Part shown: positions 54,699 to 61,948 of the stretch, in pieces | How positions within the stretch are numbered: the first letter of the stretch is position 1 | Layout of the letters: every line of letters starts with the position of its first letter | NCBI RefSeq assembly: GCF_009905215.1 | Contig: NZ_CP047593.1 | Span: 1,864,900 to 1,928,899, forward strand | Reading direction: 5' to 3' | From: Tichowtungia aerotolerans | GTDB lineage: Bacteria; Verrucomicrobiota; Kiritimatiellia; Kiritimatiellales; Tichowtungiaceae | Length of the DNA stretch: 64,000 bases | Notes under the pieces: model-generated | The model's database searches: none | What the model saw: only the letters and a program-made list of their open reading frames with translations | What the model was told of the DNA's origin: nothing | Translations under genes and position numbers: made by a program

Positions 54699-56819
54699 TT
54701 ATCCTTTTACCCATGCTTTGATGTGCTCGGGCAGCGGGGTGACCGCGGTGACAGTAACTTCAGCGCTGATGCCGCTGGAGGTCGGTACCTGTGTTTTTTC
54801 TCCGGCTTTGGCTCCGTTGAGCGCTTTGGCCATTCCGGCCTGACAGGAGATGATGTGCATCTGTTCATTCTGGTCCCACTCACCAAGGATGTAGTAGGTT
54901 TCGCGACTGCCGTCAGCGTATTCAAGTTCCACGCCGGTGGCGATGCCGGCGACGTCGTACGGGAAGCCGGCGAAATCGGTCGGCTTAACGGTATCGAGCG
55001 CATTCTGCAGCTCTTCGGCCTGCAGACCGAGCAGCCGCTGTTTTTCTTTGGCGTATTTGAACTCGGCGTTTTCGCGGAGGTCGCCGTAGCTGCGGGCCAG
55101 TTCAATTTCCTTGGAATTTTCCGGGATCTGTTTGCGGATGATATCCTCGAACTGATCCTTGCGGGCCTGATAGCTGCGGGAGGAGGTGATGCGCGGATTT
55201 TTCTCCTGTTTCGGTGCGGCGGTCTTCTTGAGAACCACTTCGTGCAGGTCGGGAGAAATTTTAATGATTTTGGCCTGCAGGCTCTGGCGGTCGAGCTTGC
55301 TCCATGCGGGCGACTCGCTGATGCGGCGCATGAAGTCGCGCTTCTGCGAGTCGGTCATGGCAGCCAGAATGGTTTTGAGCGAAGAGACGTTTTCGATCTG
55401 TTCGCGCAGCTGGTTCTGGGCGCGCAGGGCGGCGCCACCATGCTCCTGCTCAATCAGCTCAATGGTCTGGAAAGAGAGGTCGGCTTTGTCGTCCATGCCC
55501 CATGCTGCCGCTTTTTCTTCGTTGCGCAGGACCCACAGGAGCATGGCCGGGCTGCACTGCCGGCGACGAACGGTGTCGAGAATCTGTTCGCTGAGTTCTT
55601 CTTCGGCACCGTTGCGGATGAGTGCTTCGATGGTTTCGTTGAGTGCGGTGGTTCCGAATTCCGGCAGGCGTCGTAGCAGGAAGCTGCGGGCGGTTCCGGA
55701 GCCGTCGAACAGGCGGTTGATGAATGCCTGCATGAAGCGGGCCGGAAGTTCTTCGAGCAGGGCGGGCAGGTCGTCGAGTTCAGCCAGTTTGGTCAGCTCG
55801 GCGGCACAGTCGATATCGGTGGGCTCTACGCCGAGCTGTTCGGCGTAGACCAGTGCGCACGCAATCCAGCCGGGCTGATTGAGCGCGCCGCCTTTGATGG
55901 CGAAGGCGAGGCGGTCGGCGATGGCGTCGGCCATGTAAGGTTCAACCTCTTTTATGTTCTGCGCCAGGATCTCTTCGAATTTTTTGAAGAGAGCGGGAAC
56001 GTCGCGCTCGGTCCTGAGTTTGGCAAACCATTCTTCGTCGTAGGCTTTGGCTTTGGTGCGGACGCGAATCGGCACAGAACGTTTTGTCGGGATTTCGATG
56101 AGCGGATCGTCTTTGAGATCTTTACGTGCGGCGGACCAGAATTTTTTCCAGCCGGATTCGTCGAACAGGTCGGGGACGAAGTGGTCTTCGAGCTGATTGA
56201 CAGAGAGCGAGCCGTAGCTGCGCAGCGTGATGCGGATGATTTCGCCCGGCTCCTTTTTGAGCATCTCGGCGAATTTTTCCGGATCATTGTGGCGGATGGC
56301 CAGCAGGTGGTCGTCGTCGAGCACTTCAAGAGCTTCGGCGGCGTAGGAGAAGGCGAGTTCGTGGTCGCCTTTCTTTTCAAATTCAATTTCCACTTTCTGG
56401 TAGAACGCGTCGATGCGGTCGATGATGCCGAAGCCCCAGGTTTTGTTGTAGCAAAGCATGCCGCGCTTCATGGCGCGCAGGTGGCGCAGGCGCAAAAAAG
56501 CCTCTTCAATGGAAGAGGCTTTTTCGAAGGCAGGCTCGATAAACTTCTGCTCTTTACGGCTTGTGCTGAGGATATGCAGAAGTTCTTTCTGGGCAATAGC
56601 CGGGGATGATTCCTGTTTAAGAGCCATCCACTTGTAGACCGCAACGGCCCCGTCGAGCTGTTTTTTGTCGATCAGGTTGTCTTTGAGCAGTTCCGCCCAC
56701 TCAAACGCGCGTACATCCTTGCCGTCGGCGGCGAGTGCATCAAATTCTTCGATCAGTTCGTCAACCGGAACGGTTTCCGCTTCGAGATGAGCAAGCAGTT
56801 GTTCTTCTGTTAGAGCCAT
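54699..56819 (-). CDS. greA: Long GreA-type transcription elongation factor
   Basis: 706 residues from ATG 56819 (GGAGG 7 nt upstream; a longer frame to 56987 has no SD). About 540 residues of helical N-terminal extension (KTWGFGIIDRIDAFYQKVEIEFEKKGDHELAF, several helical repeats) precede a GreA/GreB domain: the coiled coil (SSRSYQARKDQFEDIIRK... ELARSYGDLRENAEFKYAKEKQRLL, acidic tip) and the C-terminal FKBP-like domain (VELEYADGSRETYYILGEWD). It rescues backtracked RNA polymerase by stimulating transcript cleavage. Typical GreA is about 158 residues; chlamydial GreA is about 715, so this is the PVC-type long form. Confidence 0.9.
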   Translation of the reverse strand: MALTEEQLLAHLEAETVPVDELIEEFDALAADGKDVRAFEWAELLKDNLIDKKQLDGAVAVYKWMALKQESSPAIAQKELLHILSTSRKEQKFIEPAFEKASSIEEAFLRLRHLRAMKRGMLCYNKTWGFGIIDRIDAFYQKVEIEFEKKGDHELAFSYAAEALEVLDDDHLLAIRHNDPEKFAEMLKKEPGEIIRITLRSYGSLSVNQLEDHFVPDLFDESGWKKFWSAARKDLKDDPLIEIPTKRSVPIRVRTKAKAYDEEWFAKLRTERDVPALFKKFEEILAQNIKEVEPYMADAIADRLAFAIKGGALNQPGWIACALVYAEQLGVEPTDIDCAAELTKLAELDDLPALLEELPARFMQAFINRLFDGSGTARSFLLRRLPEFGTTALNETIEALIRNGAEEELSEQILDTVRRRQCSPAMLLWVLRNEEKAAAWGMDDKADLSFQTIELIEQEHGGAALRAQNQLREQIENVSSLKTILAAMTDSQKRDFMRRISESPAWSKLDRQSLQAKIIKISPDLHEVVLKKTAAPKQEKNPRITSSRSYQARKDQFEDIIRKQIPENSKEIELARSYGDLRENAEFKYAKEKQRLLGLQAEELQNALDTVKPTDFAGFPYDVAGIATGVELEYADGSRETYYILGEWDQNEQMHIISCQAGMAKALNGAKAGEKTQVPTSSGISAEVTVTAVTPLPEHIKAWVKG

Positions 56820-56928
56820 GACTTTTCCTCCGTAAAAATGACCCGACACCATACGGCCTTCCGGGGATTCCGGCAAATCCAAAGGCGCGGAGATTTTTTC
56901 CGGGATTGGCCACCGAAACGGCGTTTTT

Positions 56929-56943
56929 TTCCGAAGTTTGGAA
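56929..56943. repeat. Near copy of the 15-bp palindrome, greA-thrS intergenic
   Basis: TTCCGAAGTTTGGAA, identical to the copy in glyQS at 15975. Confidence 0.6.
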
Positions 56944-57007
56944 AACTGCAAGTCCTGCGGGGTCTGATTGACACGGAAAGCCTGCAAACGTATAGTCTGC
57001 GGCTCTT

Positions 57008-58729
57008 ATGAAAAACGAAATTGCAATCGAAACGCTCCGTCACTCGACGGCCCACGTGATGGCCGCCGCCGTCTGCCGGATTTATGACAACGTCCAGCTT
57101 GATATCGGCCCTTCGGTCGAGAACGGCTTTTACTACGATTTTGACCTGCCTGAGCGCATTACTCCGGAGGACTTCGAGAAGATCGAACACGAGATGAAAA
57201 AAATCGTGAAAGAGGATCTTCCGTTCGAGCGCATCGAAGTGAGCCGTGCTGAAGCCGAAGCCATGCTCGTCGGGCAGAAGTACAAACTCGAACGTCTGGC
57301 CGACATTCCGGAAAATGAAGTGGTTACCTTTTATAAATGCGGCGATTTCTTTGATCTCTGCCGGGGTCCGCATCTCGAGAGCACCGGACAGATTCGGGCC
57401 TTCAAGGTTCTGAACGTGGCCGGCTCCTACTATCGCGGCAAGGAAACCAATCCGATGCTGCAGCGCCTCAACGGCACGGCCTTTACCAACGAGAAGCAGC
57501 TGAAGCTCTACCTGAAACAGCTCGAAGAAGCCAAAAAACGCGACCATCGCAAACTCGGAACGGAGCTGGATCTGTTCAGCATTCATAACGAAGTCGGCCC
57601 CGGCCTGGTGCACTGGCATCCGAAAGGTGCGCGCATTCGCTCGCTGATCGAGGAATACTGGCGTCAGGAGCACTTCCGCAACGGCTACGAAATCCTTTAC
57701 ACTCCGCACGTCGGAAAAGCCAATCTGTGGGAAACCTCCGGGCATCTCGATTTCTACGCCGAGGGCATGTACGCGCCGATGGAGATCGACAAGTCGGACT
57801 ACTATGTGAAACCGATGAACTGCCCGTTCCACATCAACATCTATAAAGCGGGCCTGCGTTCCTACCGCGACCTGCCGTTGCGCTGGGCCGAGCTCGGCAC
57901 GGTATACCGCTACGAAAAAGCGGGCGTTCTCCACGGCCTGCTGCGTGTGCGCGGTTTCACCCAGGACGATGCACATATTTTCTGTACGCCGGAACAGATC
58001 GAAAGTGAAGTGGCGGAGGTGATCCGCTTCTCGAACAACATCTGGAAAACATTCGGATTTGAAGAGATTACTGCCTACCTCTCCACCCGCCCCGAGAAAG
58101 CGGTTGGCGAAGAAGCCCGCTGGGCGCAGGCGACCGAGTCGCTCAAAGCAGCGCTTGAAGCCGAAGGCATTCCGTACGAAACGGACGAAGGCGGCGGCGC
58201 ATTCTACGGTCCGAAGATCGACCTCAAGATCAAGGATGCCATCGGCCGCGAGTGGCAGATGAGCACCATTCAGTTCGACTTCAACCTGCCTGAGCGCTTC
58301 GACCTGACCTATGTCGGCGAAGATGGCGAAAAGCACCGTCCTTATATGGTGCATCGCGCGCTCTTCGGCAGTATCGAACGTTTCTTCGGTATTCTCGTCG
58401 AGCACTACAGCGGGGCCTTCCCCGTCTGGCTCGCTCCGGAACAGGTGCGCGTTCTTCCGCTCAGCGCGGATCAGATCGATGCCGCCGGTGAACTGGCGGC
58501 CGAGCTGCGTAAAGAAGACATTCGTGTGACCGTCGAAACCAAAGACGGCAAAATCGGCGCCAAGATTCGCACAGCGCAGATGGACAAAGTTCCATACATG
58601 CTGGTGCTCGGGGCCAAAGAAATCGAAAGCGGCGAGCTGGCTGTGCGTGACCGTACCGGAGCGCAGGAGACGATGAGCCGTGCTGATTTTATTGAAAAAA
58701 TAAAAAATGCTGTGCAAAGTAAGGCATAA
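57008..58729 (+). CDS. thrS: Threonyl-tRNA synthetase lacking the TGS domain
   Basis: 573 residues. It starts directly with the editing domain (LRHSTAHVMAAAV, the HxxxH zinc pair; CRGPH later) and continues with the class II core: motif 1 region TPHVGKANLWETSGH, motif 2 YRYEKAGVLHGLLRVRGFTQDDAHIFC, motif 3 VHRALFGSIERFFGILVEHY, and the anticodon domain (VRVLPLSADQIDAAGELAAELRKE). The about 60-residue N-terminal TGS domain of most bacterial ThrRS is absent. It is followed closely by infC, the usual order. No rpmI-rplT follows in this window. Confidence 0.96.
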   Translation: MKNEIAIETLRHSTAHVMAAAVCRIYDNVQLDIGPSVENGFYYDFDLPERITPEDFEKIEHEMKKIVKEDLPFERIEVSRAEAEAMLVGQKYKLERLADIPENEVVTFYKCGDFFDLCRGPHLESTGQIRAFKVLNVAGSYYRGKETNPMLQRLNGTAFTNEKQLKLYLKQLEEAKKRDHRKLGTELDLFSIHNEVGPGLVHWHPKGARIRSLIEEYWRQEHFRNGYEILYTPHVGKANLWETSGHLDFYAEGMYAPMEIDKSDYYVKPMNCPFHINIYKAGLRSYRDLPLRWAELGTVYRYEKAGVLHGLLRVRGFTQDDAHIFCTPEQIESEVAEVIRFSNNIWKTFGFEEITAYLSTRPEKAVGEEARWAQATESLKAALEAEGIPYETDEGGGAFYGPKIDLKIKDAIGREWQMSTIQFDFNLPERFDLTYVGEDGEKHRPYMVHRALFGSIERFFGILVEHYSGAFPVWLAPEQVRVLPLSADQIDAAGELAAELRKEDIRVTVETKDGKIGAKIRTAQMDKVPYMLVLGAKEIESGELAVRDRTGAQETMSRADFIEKIKNAVQSKA

Positions 58730-58757
58730 ATAGAAACCAGAGACCCAGGGGGAAATT

Positions 58758-59315
58758 ATCGCAAGTCCGAATTATAAAGGTAGGGGCCGACCGCGTCGTG
58801 AGTTTGGTCCGCGTATGAACAATATGATCCGCGTGCCGGAAGTCCGCTGCATCGACGAAAACGGAGAGCAGCTCGGCATTATCCCGACACGCAAAGCGTT
58901 AACCCTCGCTCATGAGGCAGGCCTTGATCTGGTCGAAATCACCGCCAGTGCGAAGCCGCCCGTTTGCCGCATTATGGACCACGGCAAATTCAAATATGAG
59001 CAGGACAAAAAGAAAAAAGAGCAGAAGAAGAAACAGTCTGTTGTTAAGCTCAAAGAGGTCAAGTTTCACGTCAATGTTGGGGAGCATGATTACGAAACCA
59101 AACTGCGCCATGCCTTCGAGTTTCTGGAACACGGCGATCGCGTCAAATTTTCACTCATGTTTCGCGGGCGTGAAAACGCTCACCGTGAACTCGGGTTTGA
59201 GCTGATGAAGCGAGTTACTGCCGATATTGCCGAAGTGGCAACCGTTGAGCAGGCTCCGCGCCTGCAGGGGCGCAACATCTTCATGATGGTCGTTCCGAAG
59301 AAGACGAAAAAATAA
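58758..59315 (+). CDS. infC: Translation initiation factor IF-3, non-ATG start
   Basis: 185 residues if the start is ATC 58758 (ATT at 58755 is one codon earlier). From 58758 the frame reads IASPNYKGRGRPRREFGPRM before NNMIRVPEVRCIDENGEQLG, matching the usual IF-3 N-terminus; starting at the first ATG (58815) would cut these conserved residues. AGGGGG ends 5 nt before ATC. The N-domain, Lys-rich linker (KKKKEQKKKQSVVKLKEVKFH) and C-domain are all present. IF-3 discriminates start codons, so AUU/AUC starts on infC allow autoregulation, as in E. coli. Cotranscribed with thrS. Confidence 0.93.
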   Translation: MASPNYKGRGRPRREFGPRMNNMIRVPEVRCIDENGEQLGIIPTRKALTLAHEAGLDLVEITASAKPPVCRIMDHGKFKYEQDKKKKEQKKKQSVVKLKEVKFHVNVGEHDYETKLRHAFEFLEHGDRVKFSLMFRGRENAHRELGFELMKRVTADIAEVATVEQAPRLQGRNIFMMVVPKKTKK

Positions 59316-59342
59316 TTCGGAAGCTTCGATTGCTGCCTGTTT

Positions 59343-59385
59343 AATCCGTACGCATGGGGTGCCATGCTGTACGGATTTACTTTTT
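59343..59385 (+). terminator. Intrinsic terminator after infC
   Basis: Outer 9-bp stem AATCCGTAC/GTACGGATT, inner GCATGG/CCATGC with one bulged T, then TAC and five T. The T-run merges into the palindrome copy at 59384. Confidence 0.85.
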
Positions 59386-59398
59386 CCAAACATTGGAA
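59384..59398. repeat. 15-bp palindrome after infC
   Basis: TTCCAAACATTGGAA, one of five identical same-strand copies in the window. Confidence 0.85.
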
Positions 59399-59415
59399 AA
59401 CGAACCCGGCGGCTT

Positions 59416-59757
59416 TTAGACTTTTTTGACGAACTCAGACTTCAGGCCCATTGCGCCGATACCGGGAATTTTGCAGTCGATATCATGATCGCCGTCGACA
59501 AGACGAATGCCTTTGACCTTGGTGCCGACCTTGACGACCTGCGATGACCCTTTGATTTTCAGGTCTTTGATCACCGAAACCGTATCGCCATCCTGAAGCA
59601 CATTTCCGTTGGCATCTTTGATCACGTTTTCATCCGAGAGGGCTTCAGATTCTTCATTTGGGTTCCACTCGTGTCCGCAGTCCGGGCAGACCAGCAGTGC
59701 ACCGTCTTCGTAGGCATATTCGGAATCGCATGTCGGGCAGTTGGGAATGTCGCTCAT
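59416..59757 (-). CDS. phnA: PhnA/YjdM zinc-ribbon protein
   Basis: 113 residues from ATG 59757 (AGGA 8 nt upstream). The N-terminal zinc ribbon [25 protein letters not shown] is followed by the PhnA SH3-like domain ([50 protein letters not shown]). The name comes from phosphonate loci, but no phosphonate genes are here; the cellular role of this family is not settled. The region 59758-60023 after it (upstream on the minus strand) has no further gene I can support. Confidence 0.93.
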   Translation of the reverse strand: MSDIPNCPTCDSEYAYEDGALLVCPDCGHEWNPNEESEALSDENVIKDANGNVLQDGDTVSVIKDLKIKGSSQVVKVGTKVKGIRLVDGDHDIDCKIPGIGAMGLKSEFVKKV

Positions 59758-60023
59758 AGTCGTGTCCTTTTCAAAAGCCGGGGAGTTAAACACAAACCCA
59801 ATCGTTGTTCCAGACCTGCGGAGATTTTTTTGACCGGGTCTGTCGGGAGCAACGCTCTGGGCATAAAGCTTCTCAACAGATGCATTGAACGAATCCCTCC
59901 GCCTCGGGGGATCCTTCTCCATGTGAACGGGAACCGGATGGGTTCGGGTTTCCGCTCGTTCTTTAAGTCTTCGCAACCGTGCGCGGGAGTTCCTCTTTGA
60001 AAAGCTCTTTTCTTCCGTTGGTT

Positions 60024-61490
60024 TTACCTTCTCGGCAGTTCGCCGTTACCCTTGGTCGGCAGGCAGGATTCTTCCATCAGATATTCATCGACGCAGCGCG
60101 CGGTTTCGCGGCCTTCGGAAATCGCCCAGACGATGAGCGACTGCCCGCGCCGGCAGTCGCCGGCGGCAAAGATCTTTTCAACAGAGGTCTGATAGTTTCC
60201 GGTGGTTTTGATGTTCCCACGTTCGTCGAGTTCGATGCCGAGTGCTTGGATGGCGTTGTCCGGTTCCGGGCCGGTGAAGCCCATGGCCAGCAGAACGAGG
60301 TCGGCGTCCCATATTTTTTCGGATCCGGGGACTTCGTCCATGGTGGCGTTGCCGGTTTTTCGCTCGCGGTTGAATTCAACGTTGACGGTTTTGACGCCCG
60401 TGACGTGACCGTCTTTTCCGATAAATTCTTTGGTGAGAATGCAGTAGTTGCGCGGATCGTGTTCGGCTTCGCGGTGGGAAGAGCTGGTGCGCAGTTTCAT
60501 CGGCCAGTAGGGCCAGGGCTGGTGAGCCGGGCGGTCTTTCGGAGGCTGCGGGAACAGCTCGAAGTTAACAACGCTTTTTGCGCCGTGCCGGATCGATGTC
60601 CCGACGCAGTCGGAGCCTGTATCGCCCCCGCCAATAACAATTACGTTCTTTCCTTCGGCGCAGATCTGCGGTTTCTCGAAGTCGCCTGCACAGGTTTTAT
60701 TCTGCAGCGGCAGGAAGTCCATCGCGAAGTGAATGCCTTCCTGGTCACGGCCGAGAATCGGCATGTCGCGGCCCTTGGTTGAGCCGATGGCCAACACGAT
60801 GGCGTCAAAGCTTTTCAGCTCGTCGTCGGACAGGTCGGTGCCGACGGAAGCGTTTGTTTTGAAGGTGATGCCTTCGGCTTCGAGCACCTCCAGGCGGCGG
60901 TCGATGACCCATTTTTCGAGTTTGAAGTCCGGGATGCCGTAGCGGAGCAGTCCGCCGATGCGGTCCGCGCGTTCAAAAACAGTCACCGTGTGGCCTGCGC
61001 GGTTGAGCTGCTGTGCGGCAGCCAGTCCGGACGGACCGGAGCCAATCACGGCGACAGTCTTGCCGGTGCGTTCCTCGGGCGGTTCGGGTTTTACCCAGCC
61101 TTCTTTGAAAGCATGTTCAATAATATGCTTTTCAATATTCTCGATGGTAACTGCCGGTTCATTAATGCCAAGCACGCAGGCCTCTTCGCATGGAGCCGGG
61201 CAGAGGCGTCCGGTGAATTCCGGGAAGTTGTTGGTCGCGGAAAGAACTTCCCACGCCTGCTTCCAGTGACCGTTGTAGGTGAGGTCATTGAATTCCGGAA
61301 TGATGTTCCCCAGCGGACAGCCGATGTGGCAGAACGGGATCCCGCAGTTCATGCAGCGGGCTGCCTGATCCTGCAGTTTGTCTTCACCGAACGGCTGATA
61401 GACTTCCTTGTAATCGTGGATGCGCTCCGAGACCGGACGTTCCATCGGTGTCTTGCGTTCAAATTCTTTAAATCCAGTTGGTTTTCCCAT
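60024..61490 (-). CDS. gltD: Glutamate synthase, small (beta) subunit
   Basis: 488 residues. Cys groups [17 protein letters not shown] and [12 protein letters not shown] bind the two [4Fe-4S] clusters. [22 protein letters not shown] is the FAD loop, [22 protein letters not shown] the NADPH loop, and [22 protein letters not shown] closes the FAD site. It supplies electrons from NADPH to GltB, which makes glutamate from glutamine and 2-oxoglutarate. On this strand it follows the four-helix-bundle gene and gltB, presumably as one transcript. Confidence 0.96.
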   Translation of the reverse strand: MGKPTGFKEFERKTPMERPVSERIHDYKEVYQPFGEDKLQDQAARCMNCGIPFCHIGCPLGNIIPEFNDLTYNGHWKQAWEVLSATNNFPEFTGRLCPAPCEEACVLGINEPAVTIENIEKHIIEHAFKEGWVKPEPPEERTGKTVAVIGSGPSGLAAAQQLNRAGHTVTVFERADRIGGLLRYGIPDFKLEKWVIDRRLEVLEAEGITFKTNASVGTDLSDDELKSFDAIVLAIGSTKGRDMPILGRDQEGIHFAMDFLPLQNKTCAGDFEKPQICAEGKNVIVIGGGDTGSDCVGTSIRHGAKSVVNFELFPQPPKDRPAHQPWPYWPMKLRTSSSHREAEHDPRNYCILTKEFIGKDGHVTGVKTVNVEFNRERKTGNATMDEVPGSEKIWDADLVLLAMGFTGPEPDNAIQALGIELDERGNIKTTGNYQTSVEKIFAAGDCRRGQSLIVWAISEGRETARCVDEYLMEESCLPTKGNGELPRR

Positions 61491-61514
61491 GGTTCGTCTC
61501 CTTCGGAGACGGAG

Positions 61515-61549
61515 AAGGCTTTAGACCTTAGGCTTTGGGCCTTAGGGCT
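61515..61549. repeat. Left iterated repeat flanking the four-helix-bundle gene
   Basis: Made of AGGCTTTAG-, ACCTTAGG- and CTTTGGGCCTTAGGG-like units. The gene's stop codon (61542-61544) lies in it. Its reverse complement shares CTAAGGTCTA-AGCC and CTAAAGCCTT with the right repeat. Confidence 0.75.
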
Positions 61550-61904
61550 GTTCTCCGCCCCCTTTCCTTAATGCGTTAATTAAACCGTTTAGTACACGTG
61601 CGGTTTCTGCCGCTGATTCTTCCAGGTTGTTATCTGACAAATATCCAAGACGTTTCGCCAGCGATGACTGGTAGCCCAGTTCTTTTGCTGATCCGTATGC
61701 ATCATCCAGAAACCGGAGATAATCTTTTTCCGTATTTCGAGCACATCCTTCTACGATATTTGATGGAACGGAAACTGCGGCACGCCGCATCTGAGATGTT
61801 AGTCCGTAAATTTCCTCTCTTGGAAAAGTGGACGTTTCCAGGTAGGTCTGCAGAGCCAGCGCATCCGCCAGTTCAAATGCTTTCAGGTTCCGATGATCTC
61901 TCAT
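61542..61904 (-). CDS. Four-helix-bundle (S23/IVP family) protein
   Basis: 120 residues. FELADALALQTYLETSTFPREEIYGLTSQMRRAAVSVPSNIVEGCAR and EKDYLRFLDDAYGSAKELGYQSSLAKRLGYLSDNNLEE match the four-helix-bundle family (TIGR02436), first found in 23S rRNA intervening sequences and related to Avd accessory proteins of retroelements. No catalytic motif. It separates gltB from gltD, which are normally adjacent, and is bracketed by short repeats, so it looks like an inserted cassette. No reverse transcriptase is visible. Confidence 0.9.
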   Translation of the reverse strand: MRDHRNLKAFELADALALQTYLETSTFPREEIYGLTSQMRRAAVSVPSNIVEGCARNTEKDYLRFLDDAYGSAKELGYQSSLAKRLGYLSDNNLEESAAETARVLNGLINALRKGGGEQP

Positions 61905-61911
61905 TTCCTCT

Positions 61912-61945
61912 GCCTAAAGTCTAAGGTCTATAGCCTAAAGCCTTT
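61912..61945. repeat. Right iterated repeat flanking the four-helix-bundle gene
   Basis: GCCTAAAGTCT-AAGGTCTATAG-CCTAAAGCCTTT: three related 10-11-nt units, inverted relative to the left repeat. It sits between the gltB stop and the four-helix-bundle start. Confidence 0.75.
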
Positions 61946-61948
61946 CCT

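Noticed and set aside
56810-58717. 635-codon minus-strand frame opposite thrS
   Set aside because: thrS carries all class II motifs; the antisense frame has none.
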